A program made the position numbers and the translations under genes. From contig NZ_VBSL01000015.1 of assembly GCF_006149005.1 (NCBI RefSeq), forward strand, positions 101,701 to 165,700: a stretch of 64,000 nucleotides of DNA, read 5' to 3'. The stretch's first letter is position 1, and each line of letters opens with the position of its first letter. This DNA is from Larkinella sp. C7 (lineage in GTDB: Bacteria; Bacteroidota; Bacteroidia; Cytophagales; Spirosomataceae). The notes beneath the pieces are model-generated. The model made no database searches. It had not been told where the DNA came from and was given only the letters and a program-made list of their open reading frames with translations. Positions 47,074 to 55,869 of the stretch are shown one piece after another.

Positions 47074-47162
47074 GAATTTTTAAACAATTTTTTTTGATTT
47101 TAATTGCCTTATTTAAAGAGATAATTGTACGAAATGAGCTTACCGCTAAATAAGTAGCACAA

Positions 47163-47183
47163 ACAATTCGTTACTTGAATTGT
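47163..47183. promoter_or_regulatory. inverted repeat overlapping the pspC -33 box
   Basis: ACAATTC (47163-47169) pairs with GAATTGT (47177-47183) around a 7-base spacer. The right half contains the TTG of the pspC promoter, so it could be an operator. Confidence 0.5.
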
Positions 47184-47210
47184 TGATGCAGTTGGTTCCG
47201 CGTATCTTTG
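47180..47210 (+). promoter_or_regulatory. promoter of pspC
   Basis: TTG (47180-47182), a 20-base spacer and TATCTTTG (47203-47210) match the consensus. The leader is about 79 bases. Confidence 0.7.
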
Positions 47211-47295
47211 GTAAACGAAGCAAGCTACGGAACGGGTTTAACAGGTACCCTTTTCTATTTCCAGCGAAGCACTGATTATCAGGAGCGTTACTACT

Positions 47296-47517
47296 ATGAA
47301 TAAACTCAGGTATTTCGTCGAAAGTCAGGCATTTGGCGTTTGCACCAAACTAGGTGAGAAGATGAACATCTCGGCTAGTAGCATTCGTCTTTATTTTATC
47401 TACACCTCGTGTCTCACGCTGGGTTCGCCCGTTGTGTTATATCTGATTATGGCTTTCTGGATGGAAATGAGCAAACACCTCCGGCGGCATAATCACCCGA
47501 CCATCTGGGAGTTATAA
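47296..47517 (+). CDS. PspC domain membrane protein
   Basis: This 73-residue protein has the PspC layout: an N-terminal amphipathic stretch (FGVCTKLGEKMNISASSIRL) followed by one long hydrophobic region (LYFIYTSCLTLGSPVVLYLI) that could form one or two helices. PspC proteins sense or bind envelope stress proteins in enterobacteria, but Bacteroidota members lack the rest of the psp system. Here it is a single gene with its own promoter, facing a convergent glycosyltransferase. Confidence 0.85.
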   Translation: MNKLRYFVESQAFGVCTKLGEKMNISASSIRLYFIYTSCLTLGSPVVLYLIMAFWMEMSKHLRRHNHPTIWEL

Positions 47518-47572
47518 CACGCAGAAAAAAGAGGCTGGAAGAAAGAGAAGCGATCCGCCCCTGCCTTATTCG

Positions 47573-48604
47573 TTAGTATTCTTTTCCTCCCAACAGTTCC
47601 CGAAAGGTTTTCCGGCCTTTTACGAAATACTGCCAGATGATGCTGTGCGGATAAATCTGCGGGTGGGTGATGCGGTTGTTGCGCAGATCGGCCAGCGCAT
47701 TCCGTTGTTTCCGAAGGTAGGGTAGCCAACTGTAAAAGGTAAAGTGAGCCTGCAAAATCGCCAGCGTATCCCGCCAGTTCCCAGCCATCAGGAGCCTCGC
47801 CCCGGATATACCGTCTAAAACCAACCGGATCAGGATGTTGAGAAAGACGTGGCCTGTCGGCAAGTTCTTGTAAAGCATCGCCAGGCTGTTGCGGTAATTC
47901 AGGAACGTCTTGCGCGGATTGGATTTGTGAAGGGTTCCGCCCCCGACGTGATACACCGTGGACTCGGGACAATACCAGATCTGGTAACCGGCATTTTTGG
48001 CCCGCCAGCACCAGTCAATCTCTTCCATGTGGGCAAAGAACCGGGGATCAAATCCGCCCAAACGCAGAAAAACATCCGATCGAACGAGCAGACACGCCCC
48101 CGTTGCCCAGAAAATTTCCCGTGCATCGTCATACTGCTGCTGGTCTTCTTCGACCGTGTCGAACACGCGGCCCCGGCAAAACGGATACCCCAGGTAATCG
48201 ATGTAGCCCCCGGCAGCACCCGCATATTCAAACAAATGCGGTTTCTTGAAGGCGCGGATTTTAGGCTGACAGGCCGCAATCCGGGGATTGGCTTTCATTC
48301 GTTCCACAAGCGGTGCCAGCCAGCCCGGACTGACTTCCACGTCGGAATTGAGCAAAAGAAGATAGGTGGCGTCGATCTGTGTCAACGCCACGTTATAACC
48401 GCCCGCGTAACCGAAATTGGCCGCCAAACGGATCAGGTGGACAGACGGAAATCTCCCCTCCAGTAGTGCCAGCGAATCGTCGGTAGAATGATTGTCGGCA
48501 ACGTAAACCGGGCAACCTTCCGAGTGCGTCAGAACGGAAGGTAAAAACTGCTCAAGAAAGGATTTTCCGTTGTAATTCAGAATCACGATGGCAACCTCGT
48601 CCAT
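47573..48604 (-). CDS. family 2 glycosyltransferase
   Basis: This 343-residue GT2 enzyme has a GT-A domain (VAIVILNYNGKSFLEQFLPS, VYVADNHSTDDSLALLE), the DxD-like YLLLLNSDVEVSPGWL, and the acceptor-side EEIDWCWRAKNAGYQIWY with a following HVGGGT. Such enzymes transfer sugars, often rhamnose, to surface polysaccharides at the cytoplasmic face. It starts 3 bases after the ybaB stop, so the pair is one operon. No further polysaccharide genes are adjacent. Confidence 0.92.
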   Translation of the reverse strand: MDEVAIVILNYNGKSFLEQFLPSVLTHSEGCPVYVADNHSTDDSLALLEGRFPSVHLIRLAANFGYAGGYNVALTQIDATYLLLLNSDVEVSPGWLAPLVERMKANPRIAACQPKIRAFKKPHLFEYAGAAGGYIDYLGYPFCRGRVFDTVEEDQQQYDDAREIFWATGACLLVRSDVFLRLGGFDPRFFAHMEEIDWCWRAKNAGYQIWYCPESTVYHVGGGTLHKSNPRKTFLNYRNSLAMLYKNLPTGHVFLNILIRLVLDGISGARLLMAGNWRDTLAILQAHFTFYSWLPYLRKQRNALADLRNNRITHPQIYPHSIIWQYFVKGRKTFRELLGGKEY

Positions 48605-48607
48605 TCC

Positions 48608-48943
48608 TTACGACATCAGGTTGCCCAGGTCGAAACCGGGAATATTGGGCAACAACCCCTCGGTTGCTTTCTGAAGATGAGCCTTGATTTTCGGTTCCAC
48701 GTTTTCGAGTGCCTTGTTGGTGGCCGCCACAACCAGATCCTGCAACATCTCCCGATCGTCGGGACGAATCAAATCCTGGTCAATGTTCAGCCGCACAATT
48801 TGTTTCAGCCCGTTAACGGTCACACGGACCATGCCGGCACCTGATTCTCCCGATTCGGTAATGGTATTCAGGCTGGCCTGCGCTTCTTTCATACGGGCCT
48901 GAAATTCCTTTACCTTGCCGAACATATCCATCATATTGAACAT
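48608..48943 (-). CDS. YbaB/EbfC family nucleoid-associated protein
   Basis: This 111-residue protein is an EbfC/YbaB-type DNA-binding dimer: MFGKVKEFQARMKEAQASLN forms the long helix, GAGMVRVTVNGLKQIVRLNI the central beta sheet, and MLQDLVVAATNKALENVEPK the next helix. YbaB is usually next to recR/dnaX, but here it precedes a glycosyltransferase gene by 3 bases. The coupling is odd for a nucleoid protein but may only reflect shared transcription. Confidence 0.92.
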   Translation of the reverse strand: MFNMMDMFGKVKEFQARMKEAQASLNTITESGESGAGMVRVTVNGLKQIVRLNIDQDLIRPDDREMLQDLVVAATNKALENVEPKIKAHLQKATEGLLPNIPGFDLGNLMS

Positions 48944-49009
48944 AACTTACAAAAAAAGAAGTGAGAGACTAGACAAGAGAAAACCAACAACACAATGGGA
49001 TTGTCTAAA

Positions 49010-49017
49010 CAAAGGTA
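49010..49017 (-). promoter_or_regulatory. -7 box of the ybaB-glycosyltransferase operon
   Basis: On the minus strand this reads TACCTTTG, a full TAnnTTTG match, 67 bases before the ybaB ATG. A 7-base-periodic AGA-rich stretch (48958-48987) lies in the resulting leader. Confidence 0.5.
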
Positions 49018-49073
49018 GCAAGGAATGAACAGTCTGCCCTGCTTTCCACATTCTTTTGTCTTTCCTCTGTGGT

Positions 49074-51017
49074 TTACCGAATCAGTAACACCTGACCGGT
49101 CTTTTCTGTTTTCAAACCGTTTTGATCGGTTGCACTGACCCGATAGGCATAGGTTCCGGCCGGAGCAGCCTGACCACTGATTTTTCCATCCCATCCTTCG
49201 CGACTTTCGGAACGAAACACGACCTCCCCCCAGCGGTTGTAAACCGTTAGCTGAATCGATGCCAGATACGTACTGCCTTTTACTTCCAGCAGATCATTGA
49301 CGCCGTCGTCGTTGGGGCTGAACGCATCGGGAACAAACACCCGGGAAGCCTGCACGAAGGTGTAGAAATTGGAATAACTGATGGAACCGGATTTGGAAAC
49401 CGCCTTGACCCGAAACCGGAACCGCTGGCTATCCGGCTCATTAGCAGGCCGGTAGGAGGTTTGCAAGCCAACGGTCACTTCTTCCCAAACCACTCCGCTG
49501 TCGTCGATTTTTTCAATTATATAGCGGTCGATTGCTTCGTCCGCGAACGGCGGATCGGACGTCCAGTCGATGGTGGAAGCGGAATGGGAAGTCAGGAAAA
49601 TCGTGCAGACCATTTTGGAGGGTTCTGACGACACCCCGCAGGCATTCTGATACACCAACTGGTAGCAGTACGACTGCTGCTGGGGTTGCACTCCGCCATC
49701 CTGGTGAATGTTCCGGTCGACTTCCTCGCCGGTTTGCACAAACGAGCCGCCCGGATTATCCCGACGGAAAACGATCATTTTATAGCTCGGACTCTGCGAA
49801 GTCGGAACGGGCGGCAAACCCCGCAGATCGACCCGGTTATCGCCATTGACCGATACCTGCACCGTTGAAAAAGCGGGCGGTATGGCCGACGAGCGAACCG
49901 TTACGCATTTCCGGTCGGAAATGATTTCGGTCGTTCCCACCAGCGCCGTTACCTGATAACAGTACTCTTCGTTACAATTCAGCCCTTCCGAATCCGTGAC
50001 GGAACTGGTGCCGACGCTGGTAAACGTGCGAAAGACGTCATCGTTTTTGGAGACGGTATATTTCTGAAAATTGACCGGACTTCCGGGAACCGTCCACACC
50101 ACGGCATTCTGCTGATCTTTCGCTTCCACCTCCAGCCCGATGCTGCACACTTCGTCCGACGCCACGGTGTTGCCGCAGCCATCCTGCGACACGACTTTAA
50201 AGCAGGTCGGGTGACTGGTTACGTTGGTCATGCTGACTGAACCGCTGCCGGTTCGGGTGGTGGTGGTGTTCTCGAACGTACCCGATGCGTTTTTTTTCTG
50301 GACGACAACCACCTGATTAGCCGCCACCTGAATTTGCAGAGTCACCGTGGTTCCGGTGGTTTTCAGGCTGGATACGGTGGGTCGCATGATGGTGCCGCCG
50401 GGTGTTACCGACTGTTGGGTCATGCCCCCGCACGAAATGTCCCGGTAATTGCCCTGCACGTTGATCGTCCGGGTTGCCTGCGACGAATAGGTGTGAATAA
50501 GCCCCGAAATGGCGGTTTTCTGAACGGTTTGCCGAGAACTTCCATCCCCCCAGTCAATGATAAATTCGTCGTACTGGCTGGCCACCGCATCGTTAACGAT
50601 ATCGACCAGCACCCGGCGGTCGGAACAGGTAAAGGCCCGAAAATTGGGCGGTGTGGCATCCAGAACTTCTATTTCCTGACAGGCCACGGAGCCGGTCCCG
50701 ACACTGCCTAACTGCAATATTTTGTATTTTCCCGGTTTCGTAAAGGTGTAAGTCGTGGCGGCAACGCCGGATTTGGTGGCCACCGGATCGCCACCTTTGT
50801 AGTCGTATACGTAGAGAAAAATGTTATCCGGAATTCCGGTGGTATTACTCACCGTCACGGTCATGGGAGCGCACCCTTTCTTCGCTGAGACATTGAAACT
50901 GCCTTTCCCTGCATTAGAAGGGGGCGTCGCACACCAGTCGTTTGTTTGAGCAAACGTATGTAAACTCAGAACAAAACAGGCTCCCAGCAGGAAAAACCGG
51001 ACCTGATGCCGGACCAT
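49074..51017 (-). CDS. gliding motility-associated C-terminal (T9SS type B) domain protein
   Basis: This 647-residue secreted protein starts at ATG 51017 (MVRHQVRFFLLGACFVLSLH) with a signal peptide. The body has fibronectin-like and Ig-like beta domains. The last 85 residues form the gliding-associated C-terminal domain (FVPDAFSPNDDGVNDLLEV, LTVYNRWGEVVFRSES, WDGKISGQAAPAGTYAYRV), recognised as a type IX secretion signal. No T9SS structural gene is in the window. It is likely a surface adhesin or structural protein. The earlier in-frame GTG at 51056 is less likely. Confidence 0.9.
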   Translation of the reverse strand: MVRHQVRFFLLGACFVLSLHTFAQTNDWCATPPSNAGKGSFNVSAKKGCAPMTVTVSNTTGIPDNIFLYVYDYKGGDPVATKSGVAATTYTFTKPGKYKILQLGSVGTGSVACQEIEVLDATPPNFRAFTCSDRRVLVDIVNDAVASQYDEFIIDWGDGSSRQTVQKTAISGLIHTYSSQATRTINVQGNYRDISCGGMTQQSVTPGGTIMRPTVSSLKTTGTTVTLQIQVAANQVVVVQKKNASGTFENTTTTRTGSGSVSMTNVTSHPTCFKVVSQDGCGNTVASDEVCSIGLEVEAKDQQNAVVWTVPGSPVNFQKYTVSKNDDVFRTFTSVGTSSVTDSEGLNCNEEYCYQVTALVGTTEIISDRKCVTVRSSAIPPAFSTVQVSVNGDNRVDLRGLPPVPTSQSPSYKMIVFRRDNPGGSFVQTGEEVDRNIHQDGGVQPQQQSYCYQLVYQNACGVSSEPSKMVCTIFLTSHSASTIDWTSDPPFADEAIDRYIIEKIDDSGVVWEEVTVGLQTSYRPANEPDSQRFRFRVKAVSKSGSISYSNFYTFVQASRVFVPDAFSPNDDGVNDLLEVKGSTYLASIQLTVYNRWGEVVFRSESREGWDGKISGQAAPAGTYAYRVSATDQNGLKTEKTGQVLLIR

Positions 51018-51134
51018 TCCTACCAAACCGGCTGACCATTTCCTGACTGCTCTCACAAGGGTAAAGTTTTTTTCGTAACTACAGGTGCTATTTCAGATAA
51101 AAACGCGCAAAACACAAATTTAGCGTATCGAACG

Positions 51135-51142
51135 TATCTTTG
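51135..51142 (+). promoter_or_regulatory. -7 box of ribBA
   Basis: TATCTTTG is a full match to TAnnTTTG, 129 bases before the ATG. It implies a leader of about 120 bases that contains an inverted repeat. I see no FMN riboswitch. Confidence 0.5.
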
Positions 51143-51157
51143 TGGAACAATGTTCAT

Positions 51158-51263
51158 AAAGACGTGAGAGAAAAGACCAGAGAGGAAAGACGGAAAGCTG
51201 GGGTAAACCGCTGATTGGCTGTCCTATATCTCACATCTCTGTCTTTCCTCTTTTGTCTTTACT
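51158..51263. repeat. heptad-type inverted repeat in the ribBA leader
   Basis: AGAGGAAAGAC (51181-51191) pairs exactly with GTCTTTCCTCT (51241-51251); outer segments pair with mismatches. The arms read in sevens as AGAGAAA, AGACCAG, AGAGGAA, AGACGGA. The right arm ends 8 bases before the ribBA ATG, so a hairpin could influence translation. Confidence 0.75.
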
Positions 51264-51270
51264 ATAAATT

Positions 51271-52521
51271 ATGATGAGCAATAATAATACCAATCCCGGG
51301 AGTCTGCTGGATCGGATTGAAGACGCGATTCAGGATATTCGCGATGGAAAAATCATTATCGTCGTGGATGATGAAGACCGGGAAAATGAGGGTGACATGA
51401 TCTGCGCTGCGGAGAAAATCACGCCCGAAATGGTCAATTTCATGGTCAAGGAAGGCCGCGGTTTGATGTGTGCTCCCCTGACTGAAGCACGCTGCCTGGA
51501 ACTGGGCCTGGAAATGATGGTGGGCAACAACACCTCCGTTCATACGACGCCGTTTACGGTATCCGTCGATTTGCTGGGCAATGGCTGCACCACGGGCATC
51601 TCGGCCAGCGACCGCGCCAAAACCATCCGTGCGCTGGTGGATCCGGAAACCAAACCGGAAGATCTGGGCCGTCCGGGGCACATTTTTCCGCTGCGGGCCG
51701 TCGATGGGGGCGTCATCCGCCGGGCGGGACATACCGAAGCCGCCATTGATTTCGCCCAACTCGCGGGTTTGCAACCGGCAGGCGTGCTGATCGAGGTGCT
51801 GAACGAAGACGGCACCATGGCACGGCTTCCTGAACTGCGGACGATGGCCGACAAATTCGGCATGAGACTGGTCAGTATTCAGGATTTGATCGAATACCGG
51901 CTGCAACAGGAAAGCCTGATCAAACGCGAAATTGGGGTGAACATGCCCACAACGTACGGCGATTTCGAACTGATTGCCTACAAACAACTCAACACCGACG
52001 ACACACACCTGGCCCTGATCAAAGGCACCTGGGAGAAAAACGAACCCGTGCTGGTGCGCGTCCACTCGTCCTGTGTGACGGGCGACATCTTTGGTTCCTG
52101 CCGCTGCGATTGCGGGGAACAGCTTCATGCCGCCATGAAAATGGTGGAACAGGAAGGCAAAGGCGTGGTGCTTTATATGTTTCAGGAAGGACGCGGCATT
52201 GGGCTGATGAACAAACTGAAAGCCTATAAACTACAGGAAATGGGCCGCGATACCGTCGAAGCCAACCTGGAATTGGGCCTGCCGATGGATGCCCGGGACT
52301 ACGGCGTCGGTGCGCAAATTCTGCGGGATCTGGGCATCACCAAGCTCCGCCTGATTTCCAATAATCCCAAAAAACGGGCGGGACTGATGGGCTATGGTCT
52401 CGAAATTGTCGAAACCGTCCCCATCGATATTCGTCCCAACCCGCATAACGAAGTGTATTTACGAACCAAGCGGGACAAAATGGGTCACGAACTCAGTCAT
52501 TTTACCGATCAGGTCGGTTAA
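51271..52521 (+). CDS. ribBA: bifunctional 3,4-dihydroxy-2-butanone-4-phosphate synthase / GTP cyclohydrolase II
   Basis: RibBA supplies both precursors of riboflavin. The N-terminal half (about 10-210) has the DHBP synthase acidic loop [10 protein letters not shown] and [20 protein letters not shown]. The C-terminal half has the zinc site of GTP cyclohydrolase II ([20 protein letters not shown]), the GTP-binding [14 protein letters not shown] and the final [10 protein letters not shown]. All motifs are intact at 416 residues. It is a single gene ended by a strong terminator. Confidence 0.97.
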   Translation: MMSNNNTNPGSLLDRIEDAIQDIRDGKIIIVVDDEDRENEGDMICAAEKITPEMVNFMVKEGRGLMCAPLTEARCLELGLEMMVGNNTSVHTTPFTVSVDLLGNGCTTGISASDRAKTIRALVDPETKPEDLGRPGHIFPLRAVDGGVIRRAGHTEAAIDFAQLAGLQPAGVLIEVLNEDGTMARLPELRTMADKFGMRLVSIQDLIEYRLQQESLIKREIGVNMPTTYGDFELIAYKQLNTDDTHLALIKGTWEKNEPVLVRVHSSCVTGDIFGSCRCDCGEQLHAAMKMVEQEGKGVVLYMFQEGRGIGLMNKLKAYKLQEMGRDTVEANLELGLPMDARDYGVGAQILRDLGITKLRLISNNPKKRAGLMGYGLEIVETVPIDIRPNPHNEVYLRTKRDKMGHELSHFTDQVG

Positions 52522-52542
52522 CAACCCCCATCGTTTAGTGTG

Positions 52543-52570
52543 GCCCGTCATGACTGACGGGCTTTTTTTT
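52543..52570 (+). terminator. terminator of ribBA
   Basis: GCCCGTCA (52543-52550) pairs with TGACGGGC (52555-52562) and is followed by eight T residues. Confidence 0.9.
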
Positions 52571-52675
52571 GCCCTTTTTTACCGGACACGCAACCCTTTC
52601 TCAGTTGGTGTCGTACTGCCATCGAATCGATTCGACAGGTACCATTTCTAATTCTAATCTTTCTATCTATTTGCT

Positions 52676-53533
52676 ATGAAATCAAGATGGATGGCGACCC
52701 CTGTGGCCGCCCTGTTGCTTGTTGTCGGTTTGTTAACCCAGTCGTGTGACAATGATCCGGACGAAGCCACCCCAACGCCCCCGGAACCCGCCATTAATCT
52801 GACCAGCACCTCACTGGGCAACGTGATGACCGACGAAACCGGCCGGACGCTCTATTTCTTTTCGAATGACTACGACAGTACCGGCGCGTCGACCTGCACC
52901 GGCGGATGTTTGACCAACTGGCCGGTATTTTACCGCGCAACCCCCAAACTGGCTGCCGGTTTGACGGCCACCGATTTCGGAACCCTTACCCGGGCCGACG
53001 GCGCGAAGCAAACCACCTACAAAGGCTGGCCACTCTACTACTTCAAGGATGACGCAAAATCGGGCGATGTGAAAGGCGAAAACGTGAGCAACATCTGGTT
53101 TGTTGCCAAACCGAATTACTCCATCATGATCGCCAACGCCCAGTTGGTGGGCCACAATGGCAAATCCTATACGGCGGATTACAAGGAAGGAACCGGTAAA
53201 ACGATTTATTTTACCGACGGCATGGGTCGAACGCTGTACGGTTTCAGAAACGATAAAAACATGAAGAACAACTTCACCAAATCCGACTTCAGCAACAACG
53301 CCGTCTGGCCTTTGTATGAAGAAACGCTGAAAGAAGTGCCTTCTACAATCGATAAAACGCTGTTTGGCAGCATTACGGTTTTCGGACGCCAGCAGTTAAC
53401 GTTCAAAGGCTGGCCCTTGTACTATTTCCAGCAGGACAACGGAAAACGCGGTTTGAACAAAGGCATCAGTTTTCCACAACCCGGCGTGTGGCCCATCATC
53501 AATAAAGACACCCCGGTTGCTCCGGCACCCTGA
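52676..53533 (+). CDS. COG4315-type repeat lipoprotein
   Basis: This 285-residue lipoprotein (signal with lipidated Cys near 24, LLTQSC) carries two pairs of the COG4315/PF03640 repeat: LGNVMTDETGRTLYFFSNDY with TYKGWPLYYFKDD, and KTIYFTDGMGRTLYGFRNDK with TFKGWPLYYFQQD. Its first half also has CTGGCLTNW, a possible metal or disulfide site. The function of the family is unknown. It stands apart from the sigma-factor operon behind it, separated by an inverted repeat. Confidence 0.87.
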   Translation: MKSRWMATPVAALLLVVGLLTQSCDNDPDEATPTPPEPAINLTSTSLGNVMTDETGRTLYFFSNDYDSTGASTCTGGCLTNWPVFYRATPKLAAGLTATDFGTLTRADGAKQTTYKGWPLYYFKDDAKSGDVKGENVSNIWFVAKPNYSIMIANAQLVGHNGKSYTADYKEGTGKTIYFTDGMGRTLYGFRNDKNMKNNFTKSDFSNNAVWPLYEETLKEVPSTIDKTLFGSITVFGRQQLTFKGWPLYYFQQDNGKRGLNKGISFPQPGVWPIINKDTPVAPAP

Positions 53534-53543
53534 TCGGTTAGTT

Positions 53544-53633
53544 GCGGTCTTCGGTGAGTCAGTTCTCGCTTTTTTTGTATCTTGCTCTGTCCTGCCAATC
53601 TATCTGAAATGAGAACTGCTCACTGAAGACCGC
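53544..53633. repeat. 23/24-base inverted repeat between COG4315 and sigma-factor genes
   Basis: The left arm (53544-53567, starting GCGGTCTTCGGTGAG) and right arm (53611-53633) pair over their full length, with one mismatch and one extra base. The loop is 43 bases. It ends near the sigma-factor leader and could terminate the lipoprotein transcript. Confidence 0.85.
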
Positions 53634-53700
53634 CACTATTTTGACCGATTGACGCAACCCATTTGCGCTGATCATCGTATTGACGATTGAAAACCGACGT

Positions 53701-54270
53701 ATGACCGTTCCCTCCCCAGATATCGCCGGACTCTTGAAGGAATGCCAGCAAGGCAATCGCAGAAGCCAGGAGCAGCTTTACCGGCAGTTCTATGGGTATG
53801 CGATGGGAATTTGTGTGCGATATTCATATAGCCGGGACGAGGCTGTGGAGATTTTGAACGATGGCTTTATGAAAGTGTTTACCCGCTCGGATCAATACCG
53901 CGCCGAAGTACCTTTCAAGATGTGGTTGCGCCGGATCATGATCAATACCGCTCTTGATTATTACCGGCTGAATCTGAAACACCGTTACCACGAAGACATC
54001 GATCAGGCCGGTCAATTACCAGACGTCGAAGCCAGCGCCCTCGACCAGCTGAGCTATGAGGAATTGATGGAAGTCGTCCAGTTGCTGACGCCAGCCTACC
54101 GAATGGTTTTTAATTTATACGCCATTGATGGCTACACCCACGAGGAGATTGCCGGTCAGTTGAATATCTCGATGGGGACGTCCAAATCAAATCTGGCGCG
54201 TGCCCGTGAACAATTGAAACAATTATTAAAACGTAGATGCCATGGCGAGTTTGCAAGAACTTCCCGATGA
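53701..54270 (+). CDS. ECF-type sigma-70 family sigma factor
   Basis: This 189-residue sigma factor has region 2 (LYRQFYGYAMGICVRYSYSR, then DEAVEILNDGFMKVF and PFKMWLRRIMINTALDYYR) and region 4 (LTPAYRMVFNLYAIDGYTHE, then EIAGQLNISMGTSKSNLARA) with no region 3, as in ECF factors. Its start ATG 53701 is preferred over a TTG upstream. It overlaps the following anti-sigma-like gene by 29 bases, a close coupling that suggests tight control of their ratio. Targets may include the downstream redox genes. Confidence 0.92.
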   Translation: MTVPSPDIAGLLKECQQGNRRSQEQLYRQFYGYAMGICVRYSYSRDEAVEILNDGFMKVFTRSDQYRAEVPFKMWLRRIMINTALDYYRLNLKHRYHEDIDQAGQLPDVEASALDQLSYEELMEVVQLLTPAYRMVFNLYAIDGYTHEEIAGQLNISMGTSKSNLARAREQLKQLLKRRCHGEFARTSR

Positions 54271-55792
54271 CGAACTGGATAAGCTCTTCCGGTCGTCAGC
54301 CGAGGAGTTTGAACCGCCTTACAATGCTGACGACTGGAACAGCCTGCGCCAACGTCTTGACGAAGACGACCGGTCGCGGTTTCTCTACCGGTTTATTTAT
54401 TGGGGCCTGCCGCTGCTATTGCTATTGCTGACCACGGTTTCGCTGGTGGTGCAGCCGGACGACGTGCGACCACCCGCGTCAAAAACTGGAACCCGGGCGG
54501 AGTCGGTTTCGGCAACGGAAACCGGACGACCCTCGGCACCAGGCACTGACGCAGTAAATCCGGCAACGGCTGGTGATAAAACGCTATCCGAAAAACCGGC
54601 TGAAAAAGTCGCTTCGGGCCGGACGGAGTCGACGCTGGAAACCGGTGCAGGTTCTACGGTACGACCACCCGTTCCGGAAGTGCCCGGTAGCAAGGCGATT
54701 GAAATGGCATCTCTGAAGCCCACGAATGAAAACCGTTCTGTTCTGAAAAACCGTCCGCAGAAAATGGCCCGCGGGGTACGGAAACGGACTGGCGCAACGG
54801 TTTCAGATAACGCAACGAACGCAGATCAGACGGTTTCGATTCTTTCTGAAGACAAAAGCAAAAGGCTGACCCGAATTCGATTACCCAAAAATGCTGGCTA
54901 TGCTGCCGTTCCGTCCAGGTCAAAAAGTCGCCAAACCCAACCGTTTTCTGACTTGAATAAGCCCGCCTATTCGGCAGTGGTTCCCGGTGAAACGTTTTCG
55001 GCACAGCCAACGGAAACCGGGGTACCGGTTTTGGAAAGCGAGCCCCTCGATTGGCTGGCGAACCTGTCATCCATCCCAGCCCGGCCACCGGCAAAACCGG
55101 TTTTGCCGTCGCTGCCGGAACTGGATCTGGAACCCGTTCGGCCACCGGTTGGGCCCAGAGTCGTTGCCCCGGCGATTCCGGTCATTGGGTATCCCGCGCT
55201 ATCGGTTCGGTTCGTTGCCGCTCCTGATCTGAATTTTGTGGGAAAAAGCCGTCAGGGAGCCCGAGATTTTCAAACGGGCATAATGGCCGAATACCGCTTT
55301 TTACGACGGTTTACAATCCAGAGTGGCGTCCTGCGATCCGTCAAAAAATACACGGCATCGGCGTCGGACTACGCCAAACCGGCTCACTGGTACGGACCAA
55401 AATACGAAAGTGTCGGTGCGGTGTGTACGGTTCTCGACATTCCGGTCAATCTGCGGTTTGACGTGATGCTGAACAACCGGCGACGGTTGTTTATTAGTTC
55501 GGGGGTTTCGTCGTATATCATGCAGAAAGAATACTACGAATACAATTATCCCGCTGGTGTTATCCCCAGTAATGCAAAATATGTCGAATGGTCAGGCAGC
55601 ACCGGTTTTCACCGATTTAGCCATTTGAATGTATCGGTTGGCTACGAACGCAATTTCCGTTCCGAGGGCCTGCTGCGCCGGTTTTCCTGGCAGATTGAAC
55701 CGTTCCTGAAAAGCCCGCTGTCCAAACTGGGCTACGGTAAAATCCGGTTGACGAGTACCGGCGTATTTTTCTCGTTGCGCTACCGGCTTTGA
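54242..55792 (+). CDS. anti-sigma-like N-terminus fused to a C-terminal outer-membrane beta-barrel
   Basis: This 516-residue protein starts with a 45-residue cytoplasmic segment of a form common in anti-sigma proteins (PDDELDKLFRSSAEEFEPPY, NADDWNSLRQRLDED). One membrane helix follows (about 50-68, FIYWGLPLLLLLLTTVSL), then a Pro/Thr/Lys-rich linker of about 250 residues. The C-terminal 190 residues have beta-barrel features (alternating strands, YRFLRRFTIQSGVLRS, final SLRYRL). If right, one chain links cytoplasm, periplasm and outer membrane. The partner sigma gene overlaps it by 29 bases. Fusion artefact by frameshift is unlikely because one frame is open throughout. Confidence 0.82.
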   Translation: MASLQELPDDELDKLFRSSAEEFEPPYNADDWNSLRQRLDEDDRSRFLYRFIYWGLPLLLLLLTTVSLVVQPDDVRPPASKTGTRAESVSATETGRPSAPGTDAVNPATAGDKTLSEKPAEKVASGRTESTLETGAGSTVRPPVPEVPGSKAIEMASLKPTNENRSVLKNRPQKMARGVRKRTGATVSDNATNADQTVSILSEDKSKRLTRIRLPKNAGYAAVPSRSKSRQTQPFSDLNKPAYSAVVPGETFSAQPTETGVPVLESEPLDWLANLSSIPARPPAKPVLPSLPELDLEPVRPPVGPRVVAPAIPVIGYPALSVRFVAAPDLNFVGKSRQGARDFQTGIMAEYRFLRRFTIQSGVLRSVKKYTASASDYAKPAHWYGPKYESVGAVCTVLDIPVNLRFDVMLNNRRRLFISSGVSSYIMQKEYYEYNYPAGVIPSNAKYVEWSGSTGFHRFSHLNVSVGYERNFRSEGLLRRFSWQIEPFLKSPLSKLGYGKIRLTSTGVFFSLRYRL

Positions 55793-55869
55793 TCAACACT
55801 TTTTGCGGTTGCCAAATCGTTAGTCGTAAATACTGTATGTACATTAATTAACAACCTACTCATTAATTT

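Larger units (their letters stand above)
46874..47295. other. 422-base divergent intergenic region (csp / pspC)
   Basis: A very AT-rich region, unlike the genes around it. It contains two perfect palindromes and the pspC promoter, listed separately. The csp promoter was not located: the nearest minus-strand candidate, TTACTTTG around 47053-47060, has only a partial match. No small gene is seen. Confidence 0.6.

Noticed and set aside
51143..51270. An FMN riboswitch in the ribBA leader
   Set aside because: The leader is filled by an AGA-rich inverted repeat. None of the conserved RFN-element segments can be found.
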